From Amyelois transitella (taxonomy: Eukaryota > Arthropoda > Insecta > Lepidoptera > Pyralidae): a stretch of 64,000 nucleotides of DNA. The notes below the pieces were generated by a model. It saw only the letters and a list, made by a program, of their open reading frames with translations. It was not told where the DNA came from and made no database searches. Positions 12,216 to 23,823 of the stretch are shown piece after piece. Numbering within the stretch: the first letter of the stretch is position 1; the number at the start of each line of letters is the position of its first letter. The stretch covers positions 7,116,001 to 7,180,000 of the forward strand of contig NC_083524.1 of assembly GCF_032362555.1 (NCBI RefSeq). The letters are read 5' to 3'. The position numbers were made by a program, and so were the translations under genes.

Positions 12216-12728
12216 TAATGATTTCGATACGAATATTTTGTCACATCTGTTGTTTTCGTTTTGGGTTCAAATCTTGTTGCTATGCTGGTTTTAGTTGGAA
12301 ACAAGGATACATGCAAAAATTTCTCATAATAAGATGCATCATTTTCTTTTCACATTAAATGCGAGGCGTGAATTAAGCAATTTTTTCTTCACACCAAAGC
12401 AACTTTAGTTTTTGAGAACCACTGCCTCCTTCTGTGTTCGTAATTGGCATTTGAATAATGTGACATCTAATACTTTGACCGATGTCCTTCAGTTCACCTC
12501 GGGTCTCGGCTCAGCCTCGGGTATATTGAATTGTCATATATGATAATTATTTTTGTCAATGTCATACAAATTATTTCTGAGATGTTTGGGATAATGATAC
12601 AAAGTGCCTTTCTGGGGACGCGCATGTGGCCCGTCTATGTCGATAATGACCTCTGATTCTGTTAATATGGCGAACAACTTTTTTTTATCATTTAAAGTTG
12701 CATTTGTTAAAATTATCATTTCTATTAG
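12216..12728. other. Intron sequence, no gene seen
   Basis: No recognisable element; small ORFs here look random. Confidence 0.4.
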
Positions 12729-12835
12729 AAATCCCAATTGGCAGAAGTCCGCCATTGTACATATTTTTTTAAATTCCAGGAACTGTATTGTTTCATGTTT
12801 TGTGCAATAAAGAGATTACAAACAAACAAACAAAA
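12729..12835 (+). repeat. LINE/SINE 3' tail, family D-like
   Basis: AAATCCCAATTGGCAGAAGTC, then CCGCCATTGTACATA, TTTGTGCAATAAAGAGATTAC and (AAAC)n. A similar tail (CAATAAAGATATTACAAAC) occurs near 52220. Confidence 0.6.
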
Positions 12836-12879
12836 CAACAACATATCACGATATGCGATAATTATGATTATTTATATAT

Positions 12880-13040
12880 GTAACATATCACCTCTTTACC
12901 TTCCGTTTGGTGGTAGACATAGCCAATAATCTCGATAAGACTCAAAAGCCACGTTCAGCCGAATGGTTTAATGATGAAATTGAGATTCAAATAGTGACAG
13001 ATTGCTAGCCTATAGCCAAAGTATTGCCTAGAAAAGAATC
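12880..13040 (-). repeat. SINE-like repeat family A, diverged copy
   Basis: Contains GGTAGACATAGCCAATAATC and AAATTGAGATTCAAATAGTG. Confidence 0.7.
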
Positions 13041-13048
13041 CTTATGAC

Positions 13049-13228
13049 ATACATAAATATAGTCAAGTCTACATCCTTTGCGGGGTAGACAGAGCCAGCA
13101 GTCTTGAAATACTGAAAGGCCATGTTCAGTTCTGTTAGGCTTAATGATAGAATTGAGATTCTAATATTGACAGGTTGCTAGCCCATCGCCTAAAAGAAGA
13201 ATCTCAAGTTAAAGCTTATCCCTTATCA
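13049..13228 (-). repeat. SINE-like repeat family A, head missing
   Basis: ACATACATAAATATAGTCAAG through GAAGAATCTCAAGTT; the GTGCCGTGTGG head is absent. Confidence 0.75.
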
Positions 13229-13280
13229 TTATGACAATTCTACTAAAAAAACCCATTACTAAAAACATATCAAATATAGT

Positions 13281-13545
13281 GCGCCGTGTAGTTCCCGGCA
13301 CCAATACAAAAAAGAATAGGACCACTCCATCTCTTTCCCATGGATGCCCTAAAAGGCGACTAAGGAATAGGCTTACAAACTTGGGATTCTTTTTTAGGCG
13401 ATGGGTTAGCAACCTGTCACTATTTGAATCTCAATTCTATCATTAAGCCAAATAGCTGAACGTGGCCATTCAGTCTTTTCAAGACTGTTGGCTCTGTCTA
13501 CCCCGCAAGGGATATAGACGTGACCATATGTATGTATGTATGTAT
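13281..13545 (+). repeat. SINE-like repeat family A, full copy
   Basis: Head GCGCCGTGTAGTTCCCGGCA; tail ATATGTATGTATGTATGTA. One of the best preserved copies. Confidence 0.87.
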
Positions 13546-13873
13546 ATCAAATATCGTGTCCTGTATGCTACGTAACGCTATAACAATGTCATTGTGCATT
13601 ACTGTAACACTTTCATTGTTCCCAAAGCATCGTCCATTATGGTTGTCAGTTGATACGGAGCGTGGAAAAATTTAAGCTGATACTGTCACAAAAATTGTGG
13701 AGGTTAAGCACCTTGACGGGGTAACGGAATGCATCAGTTATATTTAATTCGAAGTTGACTGTCAGGCTTGGTTCATATATTCCTTCAAGCCATCGCGTCG
13801 TTACTTAAATTCGTACATTAATGTAGAATTCTCAGTACCGAGTATTACAAGGAATATCACTTTCCTGAGAGGT

Positions 13874-13978
13874 ATATGATACACATATAGTCACGTCCGT
13901 ATCCCTTGCGGGGAAGACAGATCCAACAGTAGCGAGAAGTAAGCTTTGAGGCTTTATAATGGAATTGAGATTTGATAC
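13874..13978 (-). repeat. SINE-like repeat family A, fragment
   Basis: ACACATATAGTCACGTCCG through ATAATGGAATTGAGATT. Confidence 0.65.
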
Positions 13979-16130
13979 ATCATACATATAATAAACTTTC
14001 CAGGTGGGATAGACATTGTTCTCAGTTGGACTCTGTGCCGCTAACTAGTGTCTGCAAAATTTCGTCAAAAATGTTCTGGAACTTAAAAAAATTGGACCCT
14101 AAGAAAAGATGAAAAATATGCCCTAAGTAACACATATTTTAAAATTCTAGTCCAAGTTGATTGCACGTTTAATTTTATTTTGTAAGCTGTGCCGTGACCC
14201 CTTTGTAAAAAAATAGTTTGTGCATTCATTTGCTTTCATAATGGCATAAAAGCGTGTTAATTACCGTGGGATTTTTTTTTGTTTTTAATTTTATGTCATG
14301 TTTTTTTTATCACTGCATGCTTATTTTATCTTTCTAAGTATTTGAATAATCGAATAATAACAATATCGAGTTTCGATCGAACGGGCAGGTGTCAAGATTA
14401 ACCGATTCTACATATTAGCCGCTTTAAGTTTTCTCTATGAAGAATATCACAATCACAGATGATGACCGGGACAGCTATATATGCAACGAAACTAAAATGA
14501 GCCTGGGTATTTGACAATCAGCCAATAAATCCTGAAAATATTTTAACATCAAGATCACCAGATTGAAGTAATAATTTAAAGTGCATTCCGAAACCTGGTA
14601 AATTCGACAAACGATCTAAAAGAATAACCAAGCAAAAAATAATCCTCTTTCTGTCACAGAAGGAACCGTTTTTGGATTTCTGCAAAACAGTTTCAAGTGC
14701 AACTTCAAACGCAGGTGTACAAACATTAAAATTCTCCGCAGAATTTGTACCGCCATATAGGGAGCGCCGGCGCATCGTCACCCATTGTGTTTTAAGGTTT
14801 TACCTTGTCAACGGAAGACTACTGGAAACCTACACATAACTCGAATATGGTTGAAATGTTTTTCATTTAATAACTTCTTAATGTTATGTAATTTCTTATA
14901 CTAAAATCTTGCGTAGGTGCCCAAACAGAATGTGTACTGGCATTATAGAGAGCGCTGGCGCATCGTCGGCCATTGATTACCTTGTCAAAGCAAGGCTAAT
15001 GGGAGCCCAGCCTACACAATTCTATAATTTTTGTTGAGATATTATGTGAACAACCTCTCATTAACAATTTCGTTAGTATGACACTTTTTAATTTTGCGTT
15101 ATTTGAATCTTCCTCAGATAACAATATTTCCAACATTCAAAACAAATCATTCCACTTCTTTTCGAGATTAACTCATACATACGGACAGAGGAGATAACTT
15201 GGACTTAATTATTCATTATCTTTGAGTTGCCAAGCCTTTTTCTTACTTTCTTCCTGTAATTCGTTTTATATCCACGGAAGACGAAGTTTCTATTCTATTC
15301 TACCAAAGCACACGGCAAACGATAATACTACATTTTATAGATCACCACTAGTTAACGTGTTTGCGGTAATGCGGTTACCCATTTTCTCCGCTGCGTCGCC
15401 CTAACCGGTTTCAATATGTATAGTTTTATCAATTCTCACCTAATGAATCCATACATATAAAACTAGTTTTTAACCCGCGCCAATTTAGCGCCACCTACAC
15501 TCGCGGTTTTTCGCAAATCTTACGAGAACTATAGTTTTTGAAAGATGAAAAGTACCCTTTGTCCTTCTCCAGACTCATAATTATAAATGCGCTAAATTAT
15601 AGAATATACGCGTGTAGAGACAACAAACAAAAAGTATAAAATTGGTTGGGATTATACCTGCCCGACTTCAAAAGATATTGCCAAAAAATAGATATATATC
15701 TATGAATCTACAGAAGCCGATAATGTGATAATGAGAAATTATGTCTGTGTGTTTATACTAACATAAGGCGCATTACCCCATTTGAATGCGGTTTTCTCAA
15801 GTATGTTAGTTATAACTGAGAAACTGGTAAACAAAAGCGATACAAGGGGACAGTTACGGCGAACGAATTGGCGGCTAACAGCTAGTGAGAATTATGACTT
15901 CACACTAAGATCTGTCCTCAGAAACAATTTTCCTATTGACGTAATATCTCGCCCTTGCATTGTAACTGTATCTGTATACACGCTGCCGCTGGCGTCTACC
16001 TGACTATGCAATGATTCATCTAGATTTATACGATCATGTTTTGAATTTTCCACGGAATTCCTACGATTTTCCTAATATATGTCACAATAACTGGGACTTT
16101 GATCGTTAGTCGATTTATTCTTATTCAATA
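13979..16130. other. Long intron stretch, no gene; one diverged repeat pair
   Basis: No coding or named element. Two related pieces about 185 bp apart, at 14755-14812 (GGAGCGCCGGCGCATCGTCA) and 14943-14992 (AGAGCGCTGGCGCATCGTCG), both followed by TTACCTTGTCAA, are an undescribed local repeat. Around 15465-15560 there is a degraded Helitron-like or LINE-tail stretch. Confidence 0.45.
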
Positions 16131-16339
16131 CTAGAGGCCGCCCGCGACTTCCTCCGCATGGAAACCCTATCAATCCCGCGGGAACTCTGGGATAAAAAGT
16201 AGCCTATGTGTTATTCTGGGTCTTCAGCTACCCACATACCAAATTTCATCGTAATCGGTTCAGTAGTTTTTGCGTGAAAGAGTAACAAACTTCCATACTG
16301 ACATACTCACAAACTTTCGCATTTATAATATTAGTAGGA
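16131..16339 (-). mobile_element. Non-autonomous Helitron (third family), intact 209 bp
   Basis: On the minus strand it starts TCCTACTAATATTATAAATG after an A and ends GGGCGGCCTCTAG before a T. It carries the typical words ACCGATTACGATGAAATTTG and CCCGCGGGATTGATAGG. It is the empty-site reference for the element at 10256. Confidence 0.85.
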
Positions 16340-16565
16340 TAGGATTTTATTAGGCATTTGTCTTTTATCTCACCTGATTTGTGTGTCGATGAAGACGAAG
16401 ATGTTACATGTTTATACAAGAAATACCCATTTATTCAACTTTTGAATGTTCACGGACAGTACTTGTTTGTCAATTATTACAAATTTCATATCGTTGGTCC
16501 AATGCGTTATTGCCTCAATGTTGTCCTTCTTACTGCATTTCATCAAAATGATACATATCGAGCAT

Positions 16566-16800
16566 ACGTTCATACACCTGACGGGGTAGACAGAGACTAC
16601 ATCTTTCCACTTTGCCAGGATCTCTGCGTATCTATTTCGTTTTGTCCACATCTATCACACTTTTCATGCAAGCCTGACCTGACCCGACCTTTAACCAAGA
16701 TGTCTCCAGTAAAATGAAAGATACCTATTTTTCTTTAGACCTTACCTTTCCAACACTCACACCTGCCTTATTTATTGACTTAGTCAAGCTGCTGAGAGTT
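16566..16800 (+). repeat. Interspersed repeat family F, diverged copy
   Basis: Shares ordered words with 27394-27690: GGGGTAGACAGAGACTACAT, CTTTCCACTT, CCTGACCTGACCCGAC and GACTTAGTCAAGCTGC. Non-coding; overlapping ORFs are spurious. Confidence 0.65.
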
Positions 16801-17349
16801 GCTTTGAGACCGATTTATTGGCCACTTATCTATTCTTTGCTTTTGCGCGGAGCTTCGCTCCCGTTGGAATTTCCAGAAAGTATAGCCTATGTTATTCTTA
16901 AAGGTCCGTGTATCAAATTTTATCAAAATCGTTTACGAAGTTTTTGTGTTCATTCATTACAAACATACAAAAATACAAATCTTTTCTCTTTATTATTAGT
17001 TTGGATGTGGATGGATGACAAACTAACTAAGTTTATATCTTCAATCCTTTTACAAAACACGACAATTGAAACTGCATTACAAGTTCATAATGGCCATAAA
17101 ATTGTGCAATTCGCATAAATATGTAATGATGATTCATAGCAGTTACTGCTAAAAGGTAAAAGTGGAGAAAAATCAATAACCCTACAAAGACACTGAACTA
17201 AGTTATTGGATTGTTTATAGACAACTAGATTTCGACCGCGGCTCTGCCTCCGTTAAAAGTCAGCCGTCGGTACAGGGGATTTGACGTGAAAGACGGACGA
17301 ACAAACACACTATCACATAAAAATATTAGTGTGTACTTATTACATATAT
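16801..17349. other. Intron sequence with degraded Helitron-like remnants
   Basis: Around 16840-16990 (GGAGCTTCGCTCCCGTTGG, AAATTTTATCAAAATCG) and around 17225-17335 (CTAGATTTCGACCGCGG) are decayed relatives of the third Helitron family, without clean ends. Confidence 0.4.
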
Positions 17350-17524
17350 ACATACATAGAGTCACGTCTATATCCCTTGCAGGGTAGACAAGGCCAAAAG
17401 TCTTTTGAAGACTTTTTGGGCTTGATGATAGAATTGAGATTGAAATAGTGACAGTAATCCATGGGAAGACAAGGATTGGTCCTATTCTTTTTTTTTAATA
17501 AATGTGCCGGAAACCACACGGCAC
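17350..17524 (-). repeat. SINE-like repeat family A, internally deleted
   Basis: Tail (CATA)n and head GCCGGAAACCACACGGCAC are both present; part of the middle is lost. Confidence 0.78.
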
Positions 17525-18031
17525 ATTTATTACATATTTTAATATATCAGTTCTTAGTTCCTGTTGTAGGCAAACGCAATTGTCCTCATTCCCATGGATA
17601 TCGTATAAGGGAACTAAGGGAATAAGCGCATTTATCGACTGGAAAACGATCGCTGGCTAAGAAAAAACTGTGTGTGCAAGCTTCTTAGACTGGTATCCTG
17701 ACACTATCTGAATTCTGATTCCAATTTTATAACGTAGCCATCTAATGTGGCCATAGAGTCAGTCAGAAAGTTTGAGATTTTTCTAAAGGACCACTTGGAC
17801 CACATGAATGAGAGTAAGAAGAAAGAAATATAATTAATAAAAAATATATAAATTTGTTGTGTAAGTGGAGTACAAGCCTTTCCATCATGTCACCTATCTC
17901 GGGTCTGCTGGAAGAGATTTCTTTTGAAATAAGCAGAACTTTTGCAACTTTTGTTTCTTTAGCAACCAAAGCAACGCATTAAACGTTTGCATTTATAATA
18001 TTAATTTGTAATTTAGATTATTCACCTATCA
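17525..18031. other. Intron sequence, no gene seen
   Basis: A faint family A relic may lie near 17590-17760 (CCCATGGATATCGTATAAGG). Otherwise nothing. Confidence 0.35.
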
Positions 18032-18211
18032 TAAGGGATAGGCTTACAAACTTGGGATTCTGTTTTAGGCGATGAGCTAGCAACCTGTCACTATTTGAAT
18101 CTCAACTCTATCATTAAGCCAAATAGCTGAACGTGACCATTCAGTCTTTTCAAGACTGTTGGCTCTGTCTACCCCTCAAGGGATATAGACGTGACCATAT
18201 GTATGTATGTC
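18032..18211 (+). repeat. SINE-like repeat family A, 5'-truncated
   Basis: From AAGGGATAGGCTTACAAAC to TATGTATGTATGT. Confidence 0.82.
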
Positions 18212-18782
18212 ACCTATCAACAGTATAAATATACAAAAGTAAAAGTATCTTTACTTTAAAGGACAAACTAATGATTACAGATTATAAACTCTCAGGCTAG
18301 GTAATGATAATAAAATCAGATTCGCTGCAACAAAGGCATGAGTCATCAGACAATACGTGCAAAAATGTAAGACCCTGTCCTATATAGTTGACGATGCATA
18401 CATATTGCATTAACTATTTGACACGTATTTGTTTTATATCATTAAATTATAGTCTTACTAATGTACGGTCAGAGGGGTTAGTGCCAGAAATTCGCAATTC
18501 ACGCACCCCGGGTTGCTTTCCAGAGATGTGAGGATTTGACCGGAACTAACGGACAGAAGATTATGACGTGTTAAAAGAAGTTTTAAAGCTTTAAAGTGTT
18601 TACAGATGAAAACATAAGTTGCGACGTCACTTTTCGTTTTTGGTGATTTCATTATGGTTTTTGATTTTACTACTTTTTATGGCGTATACTGACGTCCACC
18701 GAGCACCGCTCGGTCACCCAGGTACTATAAAGAATACTCCATATTTCCTTGATGGCAGAATAATGTTGATTAATATTTAATA

Positions 18783-18828
18783 AAGTTGATTAATATTTCC
18801 TATCATTATAGGAAATATTAATCAACTT
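18783..18828. repeat. Perfect inverted repeat, 21-bp arms
   Basis: Arms AAGTTGATTAATATTTCCTA(T) and their exact complement are separated by 4 bases (catt). An overlapping near-copy of part of the left arm (gttgattaatattta) sits just upstream at about 18766. Confidence 0.85.
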
Positions 18829-19236
18829 GATAATTAACGCCACCGCGTCAAATGAGCAGAGAATGACTCTGTAAATTAAATGCACTTCTCAATGTCGCAC
18901 TCGCTCTATTGTCTCGTTTTTATGTCACATGCAATGCAGTAGGAAATAGCATCTTTTAACCCGACTGCAAAAAGAGAGTAATGTTTTTCGACTTATAGAT
19001 TTCCCCTCTCTCTCTCTCTCTGCCTCATATATTTTCGTATTTTCTATCGCACCCTCCACCGCAAAGCCCGTGGTCCATATCCGACGTTTGTCTTGTCCAA
19101 TGTCATCGTCATAAAACATATTAGGTAGGTACCTAATATGGCTGAGTTAATATCTCATAACCTAAGTTTCAAACTAACTTTGAAGCTTACCCAATCTGTA
19201 TGAATTATCCTGCTGTTGAATTTATATGTATAATTA
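18829..19236. other. Intron sequence, no gene seen
   Basis: Contains a short (CT)n run near 19008-19020. No coding signal. Confidence 0.4.
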
Positions 19237-19433
19237 AAAAAGAATAGGACCATTCCATCTCTTTCCCATGGATGTCGTAAAAGGCGACTAAGGGATAGGC
19301 TTACAAACTTGGGATTCTTTTTTAGGCGATGGGCTAGCAACCAAATAGCTGAACGTGGCCATTCAGTCTTTACAAGACTGTTGGCTCTGTCTACCCCGCA
19401 AAGGAAATAGACGTGACCATATGTATGTATGTA
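19237..19433 (+). repeat. SINE-like repeat family A, internal deletion
   Basis: AAAAAAGAATAGGACCATTCC to ATATGTATGTATGTA, with the TTTGAATCTCAATTC segment deleted. Confidence 0.82.
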
Positions 19434-19887
19434 AAAAGAGTCAAAACTCAATATAGGTAACCCAACTCAATACCAAGTAGCTGTCACTGCGCATATGGTG
19501 TGAAATTCAATGCCATGGGATGTGGAATGCATGCGTCCCCTTCTACCCGTCTTTGTTGTGAAGCATTAGAGTAACATTGTTCGATGCTTTAAATAATTAA
19601 ATCCACATTGTAGTCAGGTATGTTAGAATTAGAAAAAAAAAGTAGTCAGTTTAAATTGTTTTTTTTTAAATCATCAGTCTCTTTAGTTAAAATCACGCCT
19701 CCTTGCCAGCACTATTACCTACTGTTAAATGTAGCCAAACACTTATTATTTTTTTCTACTTGACACGATTCCTGCATAGTTACTGCTACAGTCTAGAATC
19801 TAAACACCTTTACTACGGGACTAATCAAACACCTTGCGTTAGCCTTTATAGCTCTCTTGTGTCATGAACAAAACTATCTGCATAAAT
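19434..19887. other. Intron sequence, no gene seen
   Basis: AT-rich, unremarkable. Confidence 0.4.
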
Positions 19888-20116
19888 ACATATGATAACG
19901 TCTTTATCCCTTGCGGGGTAGACAGAGCCGTCAGTCCTAAAAAAAAGATCATGCTTAGCTTGATAGAATTGAGATTGAAATAGTGACAGGTTGATAGCTC
20001 CATCGTCTTTATAAGAAGAATCCCGATTCTACTCGACCGTCTCCTTAGTCGACTTTTACGACATTCATGGGAATAATATGGAATGTTCCTGTTCGAAAAT
20101 GCCGGGAACCAAACGA
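19888..20116 (-). repeat. SINE-like repeat family A, diverged
   Basis: From CATATGATAACGTC to ATGCCGGGAACCAAACG. Confidence 0.75.
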
Positions 20117-20473
20117 TATTATCTGCAAGTCTAATCTTTTCACTATTTTCTTTGCGTGTTAGTTGCACACTCCGCCAAAGTTTGGGAGCTGGTGTCCGCT
20201 TGCCTACTTTGAGTCTATTCAATTTATTTACTCTTAAACTTGTCACGTGTCTTCTAAATAAAGATGTCAACGGTCCGTCATAGTTATTACGAGAAAAAAA
20301 AAGTGATAGGTTTTACGAATTTAGCGCAGACCGAATGCCTCAATAGGAATCTTCTCAATAATTCTCAACGGTGTATTAGTTCGTCGACCGAATCGAAACA
20401 TGATGGACATTCCGTCTAGACTAGACTTTTTATGTCTGACACTAGCTATCCGATTCGGTTTCGCACGAGAAGA

Positions 20474-20596
20474 TTACTAGACTATTTGAATCTCAATCAT
20501 AAAGCCATACAGCTGAATGTGAACTTTCAGTCTTTTCGAAACTGTTGGCGTTGTCTACCACGCAAGGGATATAGACGTGACTATATGTATGTATTA
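20474..20596 (+). repeat. SINE-like repeat family A, 3' fragment
   Basis: ACTATTTGAATCTCAATCAT to ATATGTATGTAT. Confidence 0.78.
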
Positions 20597-22284
20597 AGAA
20601 ACTGATAGTTCAAATCTGATATATAACATAAACACTGTAATAATAAAAAATAAACACTGTTTCCGACAAATAAGCTTTCACATGTATATAGGATTATGCA
20701 ATGCTAACTCACACTTCGTAATATTCTAATGAGTGGACAAAGCATAATGAACCACATTAGTTAACAGAAGACATGAACATGAATAACAAACTGACCTAAA
20801 TTATAAATACAGGTATTATCCTCAAATTACCTGACTACAAATACTGTGAACTTTTTTAATGGCTGGAAATTTTAATATAAGGTTGACATTACTTGTTTGA
20901 AGTGTTTAAGATTCTCTTTCCAAAATGTCAAGACATTTTATTTTCTTACACTTCTATCTCTTTAACCGAGGTCAAAAAAGAGGAAGTTCTCAATTCGACC
21001 GTAATTTTTTGGTTAGGAAGGTTGTTGTGGAATTAATTACCGATTAAATAGTTGAGTTACTTGCATTCCAATGCTGTTACGCAATATATAACGCGTTAAT
21101 ACTTTTATCAATAACCTGAGATTGTCGCATACTTGTTGTTTGTTTTTTTTTTAATATGAATGTACATAATATAGTATAATATTCTAAATTGTTGTTCTTC
21201 TGTCATCGTATGCAGGATAATGAAGATATGTGAGTATTATGACTTGTTTCTGTTCATCGTCATCATTTCAGCTTTAGGACGTCCACTGCGGCGAAGGGCT
21301 ATGTGTGTATATGGGAAAGCCCAAATGACTTACTGTTGTTTCACTGCTACGTTTCCCAGGATTATGCAACCCTTAATGTTACAGGATGCAGGTCTTTTAC
21401 ATTTTGACGAACACAATTTGTTTTCCTTGTGTTATATCGTATTTTGTTATGCACCTCGTTTGATGAGTCACAATTTGTGGTCAATATTACTAGTGGCTGG
21501 CATACATTCAAAGCGTTAGTCAACCTTTCGTCCTGTTATGAATACACTACTCTTTCCTTGTCAATCGTGTAGACGCTTACTTTTCATGTCATAAGTCTGA
21601 AGGTGCCAGTTTTAGTGGTCGATTTGCGAACAAATGTGTCTGAGAGAAAATTTGCGTGATTCAGTCGAAATTTTTGACCTTGACTCGTCGCTCATGTCTG
21701 TCTGGCTAGTGAAGGTGAAAAGTTTTTCAGTGAAAGTCTGTCATAATTGTTCTAAATGTGGTGAATAGTGGTCAGATTTGTGGTATTTTTTTTTTGTAAG
21801 CGCAATTCTTTGGAGCCATCATTTTATAAGGTACTAGCTTTTTTGCACAGGGTTTTATTTCCGTGGGAATTTCAAGAAAGTAGTCTGTGTTTTCCTGAAA
21901 GTTTTGTCTGTTCCATTGCCGATTTACATCAAAATCGTTATGAATCGTAACGAAAGTAGACTTTCAGTGTGCAAGTGTTTTTAAAATTTTTAAATATAGG
22001 TTTTGTAACTGATATGCGTGAAATACAAACAATGATTTGAATCAGTCACAGACCGTTAAAACTTTCGCAAATTCTCCACTCAATTTTAGAGTACCTAGTA
22101 AAATTTATTCTAAGCCTAGCTTTCATACATAAAATTTTATATTGAAACATTTGAAAAACGTATTCTTTACAAAATTCACGTACGTAATATGTTATAACTT
22201 TAATTGATTAAATTATTAACCTTTCTGTTTGTACTTTCTACATATTTCCATTATCATTTTTGCGTGTTCGCAATTTAGCCTTAG
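20597..22284. other. Long intron stretch, no gene seen
   Basis: Several 60-100-residue ORFs are present but have no motif or composition suggesting coding. Around 21834-21960 is a degraded third-family Helitron-like stretch (CTAGCTTTTTTGCACAGGG, ACATCAAAATCGTTATG). Confidence 0.45.
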
Positions 22285-22420
22285 GATAGCAACCTGTCAC
22301 TATTTGAATCTCAATTCTATCTTAAAGCCAAATAGCTGAACTTGGCCTATCAGTCTTTTCAAGACTGTTGACTCTGTCTACCCCGCAAGGGATATAGACG
22401 TGATTGTGTGTGTGTGTGTG
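22285..22420 (+). repeat. SINE-like repeat family A, 3' fragment with (TG)n tail
   Basis: From AGCAACCTGTCACTATTTG to GGATATAGACGTGATTGTG and (TG)n instead of the usual (TATG)n. Lies 230 bp before the tetraspan exon at 22651. Confidence 0.8.
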
Positions 22421-22650
22421 AATAAAATCGCTCATCGCTCTGAGATGAGCCCCGAGGGCGCCTTTTGCCATGATCCTACTATGGGCAAGTCAGGTTTTTA
22501 CATGAAACGACTCCCATCTCCATCTGGACTTGGCCTTCCAATTTCCTTTTCGTGATTGTAGATTCTGCCTACCCCTTCAAGTATAGGGCCGTGACTAAAA
22601 GTAAGTATATTTTTTTAAAATAATAACACGTAATATTTCTTCTCTTACAG

Positions 22651-22815
22651 AGGCAGTTCACATAGCGGGCGTTGTGGCAGCGATAGGCGTGACGATCTTA
22701 GGAGTCTTCTGCGTGCTATCCGTACTCCAACTAGCCATGATCTCGTCCAAGGAGCGAGTGGGGTTCAAATACACGCATTTAGTTATGATGAAGTTGGCGC
22801 TGGCCTTATTAGCCG
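22651..22815 (+). CDS. Tetraspan protein, exon with TM2 and start of TM3
   Basis: Begins after ttctcttacag and ends at the donor g|gtatgt. Reading phase is continuous with the 3566-3676 exon: its last G plus AG gives Glu. It encodes EAVHIAGVVAAIGVTILGVF and onward, a long hydrophobic helix (TM2). A short polar cytoplasmic turn (SSKERVGFKYTH) follows, then the start of TM3 (LVMMKLALALLA). The short TM2-TM3 loop is as expected for claudin/PMP22-type proteins. The 3' half of this exon is repeated 180 bp downstream as a decayed copy. Confidence 0.88.
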
Positions 22816-22912
22816 GTATGTATTTAGACTCAGGCTGTAGTTACTCTTAGCGTTATTCACAGCTGTAGAAGAGATCATTCTGGGTGACTTCGGAGTGATG
22901 TTGGTTGCAGAC

Positions 22913-23005
22913 AGCCATGATCTCGTCCAAGGAGCGATTGGGGTTCAAATACACGCATTTAGTTATGATAAAGTTGGCACTGGCCTTACTAGCCGATATG
23001 TTTTT
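22913..23005 (+). pseudogene. Decayed partial duplicate of tetraspan exon at 22651-22815
   Basis: Starting at agccatgatctcgtccaag, this stretch repeats the 3' half of the exon at 22733-22815 with period 180 bp and about 90 percent identity. It encodes AMISSKERLGFKYTHLVMIK and the next residues. The donor is changed from ccg|gtatgt to ccgatatgt, and the TM2 half is absent, so it should not splice as a normal exon. It is read as a local duplication relic in the intron. Confidence 0.8.
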
Positions 23006-23398
23006 AAACCAGCCCTCGTAATATGGCACGCGCGACACCATTTTTATCGCGCGAAACTGTTTCGAAAGAAAGAAATTAAAAATGTTTATTTGGTACATTA
23101 TAATACATCAAGAAGAGAAATATTAACCTATAACAACTGTATTTATATTGTAACAAAATGGACTGAGATTTTCGCGCGATTAAAACGCGCGTCATGCTAT
23201 GGGGGCAGGCAGGAATAGTAGAACTGAAGCTAGCGGTAAAAAGATTTCAGTTTACGTCATGAATAGAATAGAATACATCTTTATTTGCAAAATATTAGAA
23301 TTTTTCAGCTAGTCTTTCGGTTAGTTACTATTTCAAGAGTTTTATAAATATTGATTTATAACTTTGTTAACAATAGAATTTAATTTGTCCAATTACAG

Positions 23399-23490
23399 CG
23401 TTGCTGTCAATAGCTGCGGCCGGTCTGTTTGCTGTTCAAGGCGATGACCGGGGATTCTACTCGACCAGGGGGGAAGCTTTCTATGTCCAG
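23399..23490 (+). CDS. Tetraspan protein, exon with end of TM3 and extracellular loop 2
   Basis: Starts after ccaattacag with CG, completing an Ala codon in phase with the previous exon. It ends phase 0 at ccag|gtgttt. It encodes ALLSIAAAGLFAVQ, which finishes TM3. A short polar loop (GDDRGFYSTRGEA) follows, fitting the small second extracellular loop of this family, and then the first residues of TM4 (FYVQ). Confidence 0.87.
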
Positions 23491-23644
23491 GTGTTTATTT
23501 TCATTTACTTCCTCGTGTAATACTTTTTTACCCACGTAAAATACCCTATATCCTTCTCCGTAATTCACACTATATGTACCTACGCAAAATTTCATGGAAA
23601 TTCTTTGATGTCTAAAACGAATGAACAAAAAAAAAAATCAAATT

Positions 23645-23823
23645 TATACAATATAATATAAATACGGGACAAGTTCACGGATTGAGCATCGAAGAAAATT
23701 CGAAATTTGTATACGAGATACTAATTCAATAATTACCGATATAAATAAACATCTAAGATCAGAAAAAAATCGTTTCACATCATGCCCTGCCCGGGATTCG
23801 AACCCGGGAGCCACAGAGGCCGT
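23645..23823 (-). repeat. tRNA-derived SINE, copy with deletion between A and B boxes
   Basis: The head reads (minus strand) GGCCTCTGTGGC then TCCCGGGTTCGAATCCCGGG. The B box is perfect, but about 34 bp carrying most of the A box and the anticodon-like arm are gone. The body is diverged but recognisable to TTGTCCCGTATTTAT. Confidence 0.78.

Noticed and set aside
14518..14781. 87-residue minus-strand ORF
   Set aside because: No motif, no splice context, and it runs through the local repeat pair; random ORF.
16358..17118. Two adjacent ORFs of 119 and 134 residues
   Set aside because: They overlap repeat family F and a degraded Helitron-like stretch, and carry no domain; judged fortuitous.
22895..23218. 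107-residue ORF resembling part of the tetraspan protein
   Set aside because: It reads the duplicated exon fragment in a shifted frame (HDLVQGAIGVQIHAFSYDKV). The correct frame is that of the pseudo-exon.
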